Positions 43,935-53,389 of a DNA stretch of 64,000 nt are shown here, piece by piece. How positions within the stretch are numbered: position 1 is the stretch's first letter; each line of letters begins with the position of its first letter. The translations under genes and the position numbers were made by a program. The notes below the pieces were generated by a model. That model had not been told where the DNA came from. It did no database searches and was given only the letters and a program-made list of their open reading frames with translations. Origin of the DNA: Sphaerochaeta sp. (lineage in GTDB: Bacteria; Spirochaetota; Spirochaetia; Sphaerochaetales; Sphaerochaetaceae). The stretch lies in NCBI GenBank assembly GCA_016342655.1, contig JAEINL010000001.1, forward strand, positions 62,001 to 126,000. Direction: 5' to 3'.

Positions 43935-46900
43935 TCACCGCAAAACTATCCGCTTGGTTACACTGAAACCAATGGTATCGAAAATATTATATATCGACAA
44001 CTCATTCGGTTGCGTGAAAAATGAGATTCTAGCCAGAGGATTGGTCCATTCCATGGAAAGCTCCAGATTGATAGCAAGGTCTGGGGCTACAAACGAGCGT
44101 TTTATCTTCGACCTGTCGGTGGCGCTCAGATGGATCAGTGCCTGGAGAAAATAATCCTTTCCAATGTATTTTCCCATAAAGATGGTGGTATTGTTCAAAT
44201 ATCTGGCAAGGGGGCTGAAACTTGTGCTCAGAGAACTCCCAGGCAGAGCATCAAAAAGAATGTTCTGCACAATGTTGCTTCTCAGGCTAAAGAGGTCCAG
44301 ACCCAAGGAGATGCGGATGGACTCTGTCAGGCCCCCGTTGTTTGTCGTGTTCAGATACCCAAGCTTTCCCGCCACATCGGTGGCAGCCGCTGCAAGGGAA
44401 ACTACGCTGTAGAGATTGACCTCTCCGTAGGCACCGGTAGGTAAGATGCTCTGGCCCATAATTTCCAAAATCTCATTGATATCCTTATTCGGGATACTTT
44501 CAAACTGCGGATTGAGGTTATTCAGGCTAGAGTCCCTGAGTATCAGAAAGATATCCACACGATTGCCCTGACGGTCAAAGTCGGTCAGTTTTGCTCGTAG
44601 GTTAATCCTGGGCTGAATGGTGGAGAAGCCTGAGAGCGCATCGGTATGTAGGCCAAGAGACCCCTCAGTTATGAAGAAGTTTTTCTGGAAGTAGTAGATC
44701 TCACCGCTTCTGAAGGCGAAGGTCCCATCGAGGGCGATATCCCCAGTCGTGTGATCATACAAAATATCAATGCTCTGGTTTTCTGTAAGTGTCGCCTTGA
44801 GAAAGGGATTCGTTGGGTTAGGATAGTAGAACGAAACATTCTTGCCTGTTGTGAGTGTGAAGTCTGTGCTGGTCTTGCCAGTGGGCACATACCAGGGAGG
44901 AAGGTCACGAAGCCCTAGGCTGATGATGGCGTTCTCCATTGTAGCCACACCCGATAGCCATATCTGCATTCCAATCCCAAAGAGGTTGAAGGTTCCTTCT
45001 GCGTAGGATTGTATTTCTGTATCAATACTTAGTATGGGAATAAACAAGAAGACCTGTCCCTCAGTTGAACGTGCGTCTATCTCATAGCTTCTAAGATTGA
45101 GACCATCGAAATCAGCTCTCGCACGTACAAGTCCCCGTACGGTAACACCGGTTTCCCTATTTGTAGAAAAGAAGGGGATAGTCGGGCTCGTTGCCCTAGA
45201 TCCATCGATGGTCACAGTAGCTCCTCTGACTGAAAGGATATCGTTGGGAAGCCAGAAAAGCTCCATGGAAGAGGAGTCAAGGGAGAGTTGTCCATATGCC
45301 TTGGGTTTTGCCAAGGTACCTCCAAGGATGACCTCTCCCTGAGCTATCCCATCCTTGAAACTGAAGATGGGTTTGACAAAAAGCCTATTCAACAACGTAA
45401 GGGGGAAGTATATGTTCTCAGCCTTAAGGTTGAGCTCATCTGGGCGGATCCATCCTTCAAGATCGATTCCGATGCCAAAATCCTTGTCCACGTTCGCTTT
45501 GACCATTCCATCATGTGCGTCATAGCTAAGGGAGAGCAAGGAACTGGACACGGTTGCTTTGCCATCCTTGTATTTGAAGCTGTAGCTTCCATCAGCAATA
45601 CCCTTTTCACTGAAGATCAACAGGTCCTCAATGGTAATGTTCCCACTCAAGCCATTACTTGGCAAATCCCGAATGACCCTTTGCATATCAAATAAGGAAC
45701 CAGGTGACATAAAGGGTATGGAGAGAGAGAGGATAGCCTGTGAATTCTGCACAGTATAGGAGAGGATCCTGCTATGATTTATCCTTCCCCGAGAGAGAAG
45801 TATTCCTTCCTTGGCATCCAGACTGAGCTCGATATCCTTGAAAACGAAGGTCCCCTGTTCGTAAAGTCCATGCTCAATCTTCCATTGCGTATCGGTCGCA
45901 CTCAGATCAGAGGAGAAGGAGAACAACGGGCCTTCCAGACCAAGCTTCCCATCCATGCTGACCATATTTTTAAAATTGGTGTACCCGTATGCTGTAAGGT
46001 CGAGAGAAACCCCTGATAAAAGGGAATTAAACCGCTGCAACCCTACTTGGCGTATCTCGAAAAGGGTTTCTACCCTTTCGGAGCTCCCCGTCAGTGCAAG
46101 GGATATCTTGGGGACGTTCTCCTCTGCAAGGACAAACGTAAAGGAAAAGGGTGCTAGTCCTTCAGCCCTATATGTTTCGAGAAGCTCACTGCCCTTGTAC
46201 ATGGCTTCGATATCAAACTGGGAAGAGCCTTGGTTCAGCTTGAGATTGCTTGTCGTAAGGGAGGAGGGAAAGACGAATACCGACCCACCAAGGGAATACT
46301 CTGTTTCCTGGAAAAACAGAGAATCAAGGTTGAAATCAGTGGCTTCAATCTTCCAATCATTGGCTTTGTTGAACTGTAGAATCAGATGTCCGTCTAAAGA
46401 GGACCCACGCAAGAGCCCTATCCTTGGCAATGCTAGTTTCTTAGCAACAATATTTGCCCGGTAAGGAGGAGCGAGGTATGCTTGCAATAACAGATTCTCC
46501 TGGCTAGTGACTTCAATCTGCAAGGAAGGGAGCAAAAAGGTAAAATCCAAGGGATAGGCCTGTCCGTATACAGAAAAATCAGCGGTTCCAATGAGATTCT
46601 TCAGTCCTTCCCGGGCTATGACCCCTTCAAGGGTAAGGGAAGGTACAAAGGGAGTGGTAATATCATACCGATACTTGTTGGGTGGCAGTGGGGAAAAATT
46701 TGCTGAGATGAGCAGTGCCCCTTTCTCAGTATCGAAAAGTTGCAAATTCCCAGAGGGAAGCCAATAGTTGAGTTCTGTCGATCCACTGTAGGCCAGACGC
46801 AAATCAGCGGTAGAGAGGTTAAGCGAATCGACTACAACTGAGTCTCCTTCTATGCCTGCAAGGACGGTAAAACCTGCATTGAGGTTCCTGTTACCCAAAG

Positions 46901-48590
46901 AGGCGTTCAGCAGCACCAGATCAGAGGAGAAGGTACCGTCGAACCCAAGGATGGTCCCTGTGCCTTGTGTTGATTGAAAGGAGAGGTTCCCTGTAAGACG
47001 TGTCGTATCGGAATAGAAAGGTTTGAGAAAGGGTGCGTAGCGTTCAAGGGTTGGCCTTGCCAGGCCAATGGTGAAATCCTGCATCCTGCCAAGGATTGAG
47101 AAGGTCCCCTTCTCATCCTTAGGCAGATTGTACAGGGCGTTGAGTAACAGTTGGTTCTTATGGGAGAGACTTGCCTGGAGCTGTCCTCCCTGAAGATTCT
47201 GTTGGTAGGCCAACAAACCGGAGAAAGGCTCCTCCACCAAGTCAGAGGTGAGGGAAGGAAGGGAGAGTGAACTGGAGAGTGTGGTGAAATCATCAGAAAG
47301 ATTCAAGGAAGCAGATAGGGGGGACCTAAGATGAATATCGGCATCGCCAAAGACTACAGATGCCATGGATTCCAAGGAAAGGGAAACATTTTCAATTCCT
47401 TCAGGAGCAAGGGATGCCTCAGAAAGCAGCTGTATCTGATCGAGGTTGATGAAGATATCAGCAAGATTTGTCTGCACATTATGCAAGGAGAGCCTAGCAT
47501 AGAGCTTCCCACCCTCCTCTAGCTGGGCGGATCCTATCAGAGTATCGGTCTGAAGTGAGGCTAAAGCCTCATTCTGCAGGGTAAGGGGAGACCCTTCCTT
47601 GGTGGCAAACCCTAGCAACAAGGACCCTTCATCCTGGGTAAGGTTGAAGGTAGACGTGGGGGCCTGCAGAACATACTCACCAGAAATCAGCTCAAGCTGG
47701 TCGTAGGAAGCCTCCAAAGTGGAGAATGCAAGGCTGTCCAGAGTAAGGCGGGAAGAAAGTTTTGGTATGGAAGCCTCGAGCACAGGATGGAGGACCGTGA
47801 GGTTTGCCAAAGAGAAATCTATACCCAGCTCCCCTTGAGAAATGTCCAGGGACGAGAGTTGGCTTGCTAAAGCAAGTTGCTCATATTGGGCTGTTGCCCC
47901 TGCAAAGGCAAGCATCCCTGTATCGGCTTCAGCTTGTACCTCCAGATCGGAATTGATGTTCAGGTTGATCGTATCCAACTGCAGAAGTCCCTGCCCGAAT
48001 TGAGCCTTTGCAGACTCAATGCTTCCCTTGAAGGATTCAAGAGCAAGCTCGGATGCAAGCGAAAGAGAAAGGTCAGCCTGGTGTATTGAGGCCGTAAAGG
48101 AAGGTCCTGAAAGTTTTGCGTTCAGCGAGTTTGCTGCGAATCCTAGGGAATTGCGTGCAAGCCAATTGGAGAGCAGCTCAGAGCTTTTAGGCTCTAAGCC
48201 TCCACCTAGCGATTCCAAATCTGCTAGGGAAATGTCAACAGTGGGTTGTTCCAAGGTGAAGGTGAATTTCTTGCCCTTGCCAAAGAACGAGTAGACAAGC
48301 TGCCCTATTCCCCTATCCATGATCAGGGTATCAGAGACGACCGGGGATTTTTCATCAAGCGTTATGGAGAAGCCCTTTAGTTCGACTTCCTTAAAGAAAG
48401 ACCTCGTAAGGCTACTAGCCCTGAAGGACAATGAAGAACCTCTGTCAAGATTGGCTACAAGAAAATCGGCAAAAGGTTGGGCGGGATTGATGACACTGAA
48501 AAAGAGCATCCCATACAGGCAGATGCCGGAACAAGCTAACACCACAAGGATGGAAACTGCTATGTCTTTGAACGTAGTATGATATCTCAC
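43935..48590 (-). CDS. tamB: Translocation and assembly module protein TamB (DUF490 family)
   Basis: Very large periplasm-spanning protein of 1551 aa. An N-terminal signal-anchor helix at about 10-35 (IAVSILVVLACSGICLYGMLFF) is followed by well over a thousand residues of beta-helical, Ser/Leu-rich repeats. The conserved C-terminal DUF490 domain (from about 1150) includes GEIYYFQKNFFITEGSL and the family-like end SLGLDLFSLRSN ... GKYIGKDYFLQALIHLS. TamB forms a hydrophobic groove that carries phospholipids to the outer membrane. The start is GTG at 48590. The stop codon abuts the IS605 element, so the last residues (KRIVLR) may have been altered by the insertion. Confidence 0.9.
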   Translation of the reverse strand: MRYHTTFKDIAVSILVVLACSGICLYGMLFFSVINPAQPFADFLVANLDRGSSLSFRASSLTRSFFKEVELKGFSITLDEKSPVVSDTLIMDRGIGQLVYSFFGKGKKFTFTLEQPTVDISLADLESLGGGLEPKSSELLSNWLARNSLGFAANSLNAKLSGPSFTASIHQADLSLSLASELALESFKGSIESAKAQFGQGLLQLDTINLNINSDLEVQAEADTGMLAFAGATAQYEQLALASQLSSLDISQGELGIDFSLANLTVLHPVLEASIPKLSSRLTLDSLAFSTLEASYDQLELISGEYVLQAPTSTFNLTQDEGSLLLGFATKEGSPLTLQNEALASLQTDTLIGSAQLEEGGKLYARLSLHNVQTNLADIFINLDQIQLLSEASLAPEGIENVSLSLESMASVVFGDADIHLRSPLSASLNLSDDFTTLSSSLSLPSLTSDLVEEPFSGLLAYQQNLQGGQLQASLSHKNQLLLNALYNLPKDEKGTFSILGRMQDFTIGLARPTLERYAPFLKPFYSDTTRLTGNLSFQSTQGTGTILGFDGTFSSDLVLLNASLGNRNLNAGFTVLAGIEGDSVVVDSLNLSTADLRLAYSGSTELNYWLPSGNLQLFDTEKGALLISANFSPLPPNKYRYDITTPFVPSLTLEGVIAREGLKNLIGTADFSVYGQAYPLDFTFLLPSLQIEVTSQENLLLQAYLAPPYRANIVAKKLALPRIGLLRGSSLDGHLILQFNKANDWKIEATDFNLDSLFFQETEYSLGGSVFVFPSSLTTSNLKLNQGSSQFDIEAMYKGSELLETYRAEGLAPFSFTFVLAEENVPKISLALTGSSERVETLFEIRQVGLQRFNSLLSGVSLDLTAYGYTNFKNMVSMDGKLGLEGPLFSFSSDLSATDTQWKIEHGLYEQGTFVFKDIELSLDAKEGILLSRGRINHSRILSYTVQNSQAILSLSIPFMSPGSLFDMQRVIRDLPSNGLSGNITIEDLLIFSEKGIADGSYSFKYKDGKATVSSSLLSLSYDAHDGMVKANVDKDFGIGIDLEGWIRPDELNLKAENIYFPLTLLNRLFVKPIFSFKDGIAQGEVILGGTLAKPKAYGQLSLDSSSMELFWLPNDILSVRGATVTIDGSRATSPTIPFFSTNRETGVTVRGLVRARADFDGLNLRSYEIDARSTEGQVFLFIPILSIDTEIQSYAEGTFNLFGIGMQIWLSGVATMENAIISLGLRDLPPWYVPTGKTSTDFTLTTGKNVSFYYPNPTNPFLKATLTENQSIDILYDHTTGDIALDGTFAFRSGEIYYFQKNFFITEGSLGLHTDALSGFSTIQPRINLRAKLTDFDRQGNRVDIFLILRDSSLNNLNPQFESIPNKDINEILEIMGQSILPTGAYGEVNLYSVVSLAAAATDVAGKLGYLNTTNNGGLTESIRISLGLDLFSLRSNIVQNILFDALPGSSLSTSFSPLARYLNNTTIFMGKYIGKDYFLQALIHLSATDRSKIKRSFVAPDLAINLELSMEWTNPLARISFFTQPNELSIYNIFDTIGFSVTKRIVLR

Positions 48591-48744
48591 CTATTAAAAC
48601 CTTTTGGCTAGTATACCTTATTGTACCTTCTTTGCCACCACTTGCTTCACAGCAAAGGGCGTGTAATCCCGCTTCTTCCTAACAAAAACTGATTTACGCT
48701 ACGCCTACTTTACAGTACCATAAGGAGGTGTAAGGAGAACAGTA

Positions 48745-49356
48745 ATGTCACCAATATTTGAGAATCTTGTAGTTTTTGAAGGTCTTGATGGGTCGGGGAC
48801 GACCACACAGATGCAGTTGTTGGCTGAGAGATGCGACAAGGACCTCAGAGCCTGTCGTGCGACGTTCGAACCTACAGACAAGCCGATAGGGCGTCTTGTT
48901 CGGGCAGTCCTGCAAAAGCAGATTGTAACGACTCCTCTTGCCTTGGCAATGCTCTATGCGGCAGACCGCGAGGATCATCTCTATAATCCGATATATGGCA
49001 TGGCCAGCGAGCTAAAGGAAGGCAAGCTTGTCATCTGTGACCGTTATATCTACTCCTCTCTCGCATACCAAGGGGTGGAATGTCCCCTTGAGAAGGTACA
49101 GGAGCTGAATCAGTTCCCTGCACCCCAGTACTTGTTTTTCATTGATACCCCTGTTGAGGAGTGTATCAGAAGAATAGAGTCCAGGGGTGGAAACTCAGAA
49201 CTCTTTGACCGCCATGAGTTTCTGGAACAGGTCAAGACGAACTATGAAAGGCTGTTCAGCTCCCTACCTCAAGAGGTCAAGTTTTTCCGTATCGATGGAA
49301 TGCAAAGCAAGGAAGCGATCGCCCTTGAGATTAGGAACGCTCTTTTCACAGAATAA
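48745..49356 (+). CDS. tmk: Thymidylate kinase
   Basis: dTMP kinase of 203 aa. The P-loop EGLDGSGTTTQ is at residues 12-22, where the usual Lys of GSGKST is replaced by Thr (GSGTTT). The DR(Y/H/F) motif VICDRYIYSSLAYQG is near 95 and FIDTPVEECIRRI near 132, with a lid region rich in Arg. AAGGAG lies seven bases before the ATG, with an additional GGAGG upstream. The gene is divergent from tamB and overlaps the end of queA by 11 bases tail to tail. The P-loop substitution is unusual for Tmk. Confidence 0.9.
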   Translation: MSPIFENLVVFEGLDGSGTTTQMQLLAERCDKDLRACRATFEPTDKPIGRLVRAVLQKQIVTTPLALAMLYAADREDHLYNPIYGMASELKEGKLVICDRYIYSSLAYQGVECPLEKVQELNQFPAPQYLFFIDTPVEECIRRIESRGGNSELFDRHEFLEQVKTNYERLFSSLPQEVKFFRIDGMQSKEAIALEIRNALFTE

Positions 49357-50380
49357 GCATTGCATCCCCATAGCTGAAGAAATGATATCGCTCATCGATG
49401 GCCTGCTGGTAAGCCCTGTCGATGAGCGTTTTTCCGGCAAAGGTTGAGACCAATACCAACAGGGTTGATTCCGGGGTGTGGAAGTTGGTCAGAAGATGGT
49501 CAACGACCCTCCACTTGTAGCCTGGTTTGATAAAGAGGTTGGTCCGGTTCAAGCCTGAGAGGACCATACCAGTTTTCTCATCAAAAGCGCTTTCCAGAGT
49601 CCTTACGCTTGTGGTTCCGGTAGCGACAATTGGAATTCCTGCACGTTTTGCCTCATTGATGACATGTGCGCTTTCGCTGCTTATCTCAAAGCGCTCAAAG
49701 TGCATATGATGGTCATCGAGATCTTCGGTACGGACAGGCAAGAAGGTCCCTGGTCCTACATGGAGCGTAATGGGAACTACAGTGCAACCTTTTGCCTCAA
49801 CCTTTGCCATAATCTCATCGGTAAAGTGCAAACCTGCAGTGGGAGCAGCAACAGAGCCTTCATTTTTAGCGTAGATGGTCTGGTAGCGCTTCTCATCGTG
49901 GAAATCATCATCACGTTTGATGTAGGGAGGAAGTGGCACATGCCCTAGCTTCTGGAAAAAGTCCTCAGTGATCGCCTCATCAAACTGAACTGTACGTGTT
50001 CCATCATCATTTTCTGAGATAATCTGTGCATGAAAGAGGAATGGATCAGAACCAAATGTATAGTGCTTACCTACATGCTGCCTTTTTGCCTTGGTAACCA
50101 TGGCTTGCCAGCTTCTGTCAAGATTCTCCTCCAGAAAGAGAAATTCAACGGTTCCTCCCGTTTCACTGCAAGCGTAGAGGCGAGCTTTACGTACCTTACT
50201 GTTGTTCACCACCAGAAGGCAGCCGCTAGGAAGATAGTCGACAAAGGCTGACATTTCTGAGTTGACAACGGTGCCTGTTGTCCTTTCTACAACCATAAGC
50301 CGGTCAGAACCACGCTTGTCAGCGGGTGTCTGTGCGATCAGCTCGGGGGGTAGATCAAAAGAGAATTCCTTGATTTTCAT
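49346..50380 (-). CDS. queA: S-adenosylmethionine:tRNA ribosyltransferase-isomerase
   Basis: QueA (344 aa) adds the cyclopentene unit from SAM to preQ1-tRNA, making epoxyqueuosine. Conserved [21 protein letters not shown] at the start, [23 protein letters not shown] (about 167), [12 protein letters not shown] and TSVRTLES are all present. AAGGA lies six bases before the ATG at 50380, inside the end of ruvB (26-base overlap). It acts after Tgt (22853-23977) in queuosine synthesis. Confidence 0.96.
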   Translation of the reverse strand: MKIKEFSFDLPPELIAQTPADKRGSDRLMVVERTTGTVVNSEMSAFVDYLPSGCLLVVNNSKVRKARLYACSETGGTVEFLFLEENLDRSWQAMVTKAKRQHVGKHYTFGSDPFLFHAQIISENDDGTRTVQFDEAITEDFFQKLGHVPLPPYIKRDDDFHDEKRYQTIYAKNEGSVAAPTAGLHFTDEIMAKVEAKGCTVVPITLHVGPGTFLPVRTEDLDDHHMHFERFEISSESAHVINEAKRAGIPIVATGTTSVRTLESAFDEKTGMVLSGLNRTNLFIKPGYKWRVVDHLLTNFHTPESTLLVLVSTFAGKTLIDRAYQQAIDERYHFFSYGDAMLIL

Positions 50381-51425
50381 CCATATTCCTTTTGCAGGGC
50401 AGGCCCAGCAAGTCATAAGCCTTCTTGGTCGTCATTCTTCCACGGGGCGTGCGCTTGAGATACCCCTTCTGGATAAGATATGGTTCATAGAAATCCTCTA
50501 GGGACTCTATGGCCTCCCCAACAGATATGGAGAGAGTCTCAGCCCCTACAGGTCCGCCGTCATAAAACTCGATGATGGTCCTAAGTATGTTTCTGTCTTG
50601 GGTCTCCAGGCCTGTGTTGTCGATGCCCAGCCTTTCCAAACCATGATTTACAATCTCCATGGTGATTATGCCATCGCCCATTACCGTGGCAAAGTCCCTC
50701 AGGCGTTTCAGCAGGCGGTTGGCAATTCTTGGGGTTCCCCTACTGCACTTTGCCAGTTGGATAATAGCTTTCTTTTCGATGGATATGTCCATGATGTGTG
50801 CAGACCGTTCAATGATCTGGGAGAGTTCCTTCTCGGTATAGAATTCGATGTGTGCTGTGATACCAAAGCGTGAGGCTAGCGGGCTGGAGACCGAGCCAGC
50901 CTTGGTTGTGGCACCGATGAGAGTGAATCGTGGCAGAGGAATGCGCATGGTCCTTGCAGCAGGCCCCTGGCCGATGACCCAGTCAATCTCAAAATCCTCC
51001 ATGGCGATGTAGAGCATCTCTTCCAAGGCGGGCTTGAGACGGTGGATCTCATCGATGAAGAAGACGGAGTTCTCGGTCACATTGGTCAGTATCCCTGCAA
51101 GGTCCTTTGGCTTATCCAAGGCAGGGGCGCTGGTCATGCGTATCTCTGATCCCATCTCATTGGCAATTATCGAAGCAAGAGTGGTCTTTCCCAAGCCTGG
51201 GGGCCCTATGAGAAAGGTGTGGTCAAGGGGTTCTCCCCTTCCCCGGGCAGCTTGGACAAAGACAGCAAGATTGTCCTTCAGTCTCTGCTGGCCTTGGAAG
51301 TCACACAGCATTTTAGGCCTGAGGATGTTCTCCTGCTTGTCCACTTCCTGCTGAAAGGTGGTTGAGACTACAGAACTATGCTGCAGTGCATCAAGTTCAC
51401 TCATATTGGTTTCCATACTATCCAT
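50355..51425 (-). CDS. ruvB: Holliday junction branch-migration ATPase RuvB
   Basis: RuvB (356 aa), AAA+ motor that drives branch migration with RuvA. Walker [10 protein letters not shown] is at 74-82. Walker B FIDEIHRL is near 120, sensor 1 GATTKAG near 169, and the arginine-finger region and C-terminal winged helix with [10 protein letters not shown] follow. The first ~38 residues form an unstructured lead that could be shortened by starting at 51416 or 51404. It follows ruvA by three bases. Confidence 0.97.
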   Translation of the reverse strand: MDSMETNMSELDALQHSSVVSTTFQQEVDKQENILRPKMLCDFQGQQRLKDNLAVFVQAARGRGEPLDHTFLIGPPGLGKTTLASIIANEMGSEIRMTSAPALDKPKDLAGILTNVTENSVFFIDEIHRLKPALEEMLYIAMEDFEIDWVIGQGPAARTMRIPLPRFTLIGATTKAGSVSSPLASRFGITAHIEFYTEKELSQIIERSAHIMDISIEKKAIIQLAKCSRGTPRIANRLLKRLRDFATVMGDGIITMEIVNHGLERLGIDNTGLETQDRNILRTIIEFYDGGPVGAETLSISVGEAIESLEDFYEPYLIQKGYLKRTPRGRMTTKKAYDLLGLPCKRNMDENQGILF

Positions 51426-51428
51426 ACG

Positions 51429-52061
51429 TTACCCCAGTGCAATGATTGCACTTCGGAAAATGAACTCTTCCGTCTCGTGGTGGCTGAGCCCGGCAAGTTT
51501 CTCCTGCTTATCAGTCACCAGTTTTTCTACAACATCTTCCACTCTCCGGCGTTCATACCCCATATCAACGAGGGCATTGAGAATGTCATTCCACTCCCTG
51601 AGTGCCGCTCTCTTGCTTGAAGAAGGAGAAGGCCCCTGTTCTTCTTCCAAGACCAGGACATTGCGCAGGGCTAGGATCATCTTCTGGCCTGTTTTGGGAC
51701 CAACTCCTGGGATGGAAGAGAGCAACTTCACATTACCACTGTCCAATGCTTGGGCCAAATGCTTCACGCTGATGCCAGAGAGAATGCGTAGTGCCTGCTT
51801 CGATCCAATGCCGGAGACTGTCTGCAGCTGTTTGAAGGCCTCACGTTCGGCCTCATCAAAAAACCCGAACAACGTCATGCTGTCTTCACGATGGATTAGG
51901 GTGGTAAGCAGACGCAGGTCCGAACGGTCGTCGCCTGAAAGCTGACTCAAACGACTTGCACTCTGGGCTGATACATTCAGAGAGTACTCAATACCATTGC
52001 ACCGTAACACAACCACCCCTTCGGTGATGGAGATAATATCTCCGATAATTGCATGGATCAT
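51429..52061 (-). CDS. ruvA: Holliday junction binding protein RuvA
   Basis: RuvA (210 aa), tetramer that holds the four-way junction. Domain I has the OB fold (MIHAIIGDIISITEGVVVLRCNGIEY). Domain II shows the double helix-hairpin-helix (LQTVSGIGSKQALRIL; LSSIPGVGPKTGQKMI). Domain III (ALVDMGYERRRVEDVVEKL), which contacts RuvB, is present after a charged linker. It overlaps ruvC by four bases. Confidence 0.96.
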   Translation of the reverse strand: MIHAIIGDIISITEGVVVLRCNGIEYSLNVSAQSASRLSQLSGDDRSDLRLLTTLIHREDSMTLFGFFDEAEREAFKQLQTVSGIGSKQALRILSGISVKHLAQALDSGNVKLLSSIPGVGPKTGQKMILALRNVLVLEEEQGPSPSSSKRAALREWNDILNALVDMGYERRRVEDVVEKLVTDKQEKLAGLSHHETEEFIFRSAIIALG

Positions 52062-52552
52062 ACGCTGTTCATCCTTGACTGTGTAGCATTAAAAACCGCA
52101 TAACAGAGCGCTGCTGCCAAGGCATCAGCGCTGTGGTCGGGTTTCGGAATTGTCTGAAAACCCAACAGGAGACGAACCATCTCCTGAACCTGTTTCTTGT
52201 CCGCCCCCCCATATCCTGTGACTGCACTCTTGATAGCCATGGGACTGAAAAGCTTCACCTCAATGGATTGTAAAGAGAGCTGGTGTATTGCAGCACCGAT
52301 TACCTTGGCTACATTGATGGCGGAACTTACATTCTTGGTAAAGAATATGTCCTCCATGCTGCATACGGTAACCTGTTGGGCAAGGGCAATCTCCCCAATG
52401 GACTTGGCAATAAAATGGATACGGTCATTGTCAGCCATAGTGGGCATCGTGTTGATCACGCCAAAAGAAACAGGCCGGTTGAGTTGTCCAGTGGACTCGA
52501 CAACACCCCAGCCTGTCTTTGCATATCCTGGATCAATACCTAGGATACGCAT
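52058..52552 (-). CDS. ruvC: Holliday junction endonuclease RuvC
   Basis: RuvC (164 aa) cuts Holliday junctions. The catalytic acids are visible: Asp7 in ILGIDPGYAKTGWGV, Glu near 67 in CSMEDIFF, and the C-terminal DHSADALAAALC pair near 140. GYGGADKKQVQEMV is conserved. It follows the yebC-type gene by three bases and overlaps ruvA by four, so yebC-ruvCAB-queA is one tight unit. Confidence 0.96.
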   Translation of the reverse strand: MRILGIDPGYAKTGWGVVESTGQLNRPVSFGVINTMPTMADNDRIHFIAKSIGEIALAQQVTVCSMEDIFFTKNVSSAINVAKVIGAAIHQLSLQSIEVKLFSPMAIKSAVTGYGGADKKQVQEMVRLLLGFQTIPKPDHSADALAAALCYAVFNATQSRMNSV

Positions 52553-52555
52553 GCG

Positions 52556-53305
52556 CTATTCTTCGTCGCTGTCCTCAAAATCATCGGGAAGCTCAAGATT
52601 GGAAGAAACCTGCTGCACATCATCAAGTTCCTCGAGTTTGTCGATAATTTTGAGAACCTTACGTGCTTTCTCAGCCTCAAGGGTCACATTCAGATCAGCC
52701 ACTTTCTCAATCTCAGCACTTTCCTGCTCAAAGCCTGCGCCTTGGAGGGCTTCAAGGACGTTTGCAAAGTCAGTCGGAGCGGTAATGACCTCTATCATCC
52801 CATCGGAAGAGGTAACATCATCAGCACCATATTCCAAAGCAACCTCGAAAATCTGCTCTTCGGTATATTTCTCTGAATCGTACGTGATTATACCTTTTGT
52901 CTGGAACATATAGGAGACGCAACCGGTAGCTCCTAAGGTGCCTCCACTCTTGGTAAGAGTACTACGCACATCACTGGCAGTCCTATTCTTGTTGTCTGTA
53001 AGGGTGTCAATGATCAGAGCGACCCCACCGGGGGCATACCCTTCATAGGTGAGCTCGTAATAAACTGAGCCGTCCATCTCTCCCGAGCCCTTCTTGATTG
53101 CCCGTTCGATATTGTCTTTTGGCATATTTTCAGTTCGTGCCTTCAACATGGCAGTACGCAGTCTGGCATTCGATTCAGGGTCAGCACCTCCCATCTTTGC
53201 CGCAACTGAAATTTCTTTTATCAGTTTGGTGAATTTCTGGCCGCGCTTAGCGTCAGCAAGACCTTTTTTGTGTTTGATGGTAGCCCATTTGCTATGGCCG
53301 GACAT
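52556..53305 (-). CDS. yebC: YebC/PmpR-family protein
   Basis: Protein of 249 aa with the family start MSGHSKWATIKHKKGLADAKRGQKFTK, the central KDNIERAIKKGSG and EGYAPGGVALIIDTLTDNKNRT. The acidic C-terminus ends EDSDEE. YebC proteins were described as DNA-binding regulators, and a role in easing ribosome stalling at proline stretches has been proposed more recently. Position just before ruvCAB is common. GAGG lies before the ATG. Confidence 0.95.
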   Translation of the reverse strand: MSGHSKWATIKHKKGLADAKRGQKFTKLIKEISVAAKMGGADPESNARLRTAMLKARTENMPKDNIERAIKKGSGEMDGSVYYELTYEGYAPGGVALIIDTLTDNKNRTASDVRSTLTKSGGTLGATGCVSYMFQTKGIITYDSEKYTEEQIFEVALEYGADDVTSSDGMIEVITAPTDFANVLEALQGAGFEQESAEIEKVADLNVTLEAEKARKVLKIIDKLEELDDVQQVSSNLELPDDFEDSDEE

Positions 53306-53334
53306 ATTTTGAACCTCTTACATGTGTAGAATAC

Positions 53335-53385
53335 TTGCATATAATGCAACTTGATTAGGTTACCACAGTGATACTTGCCGGTCAA
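53335..53385 (-). promoter_or_regulatory. Promoter of the yebC-ruvCAB-queA unit with a perfect palindrome
   Basis: Minus strand TTGACC (53380-53385), 17 bases, TAACCT (53357-53362). At the predicted start point lies TTGCATTATATGCAA (53335-53349), a perfect 15-base palindrome with a three-base centre. It is a candidate operator for the recombination genes. Confidence 0.5.
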
Positions 53386-53389
53386 GTAG

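Larger units (their letters stand above)
42168..43937. mobile_element. IS605-type insertion sequence between tamB and bamA
   Basis: Divergent tnpA (minus, decayed) and tnpB (plus, intact) with terminal hairpins give the IS605 layout. A left-end hairpin GGCTG/CAGCC lies at 42201-42218. A right-end hairpin CCCATC/GATGGG lies at 43909-43930, after tnpB. There are no inverted repeats or target duplication, as expected for Y1 elements. Exact ends are uncertain. The right end may reach GTCAC at 43937, touching the tamB stop codon, and a TTTAA at 42163-42167 is a possible target motif on the left. With tnpA dead the element cannot move by itself. Confidence 0.8.
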
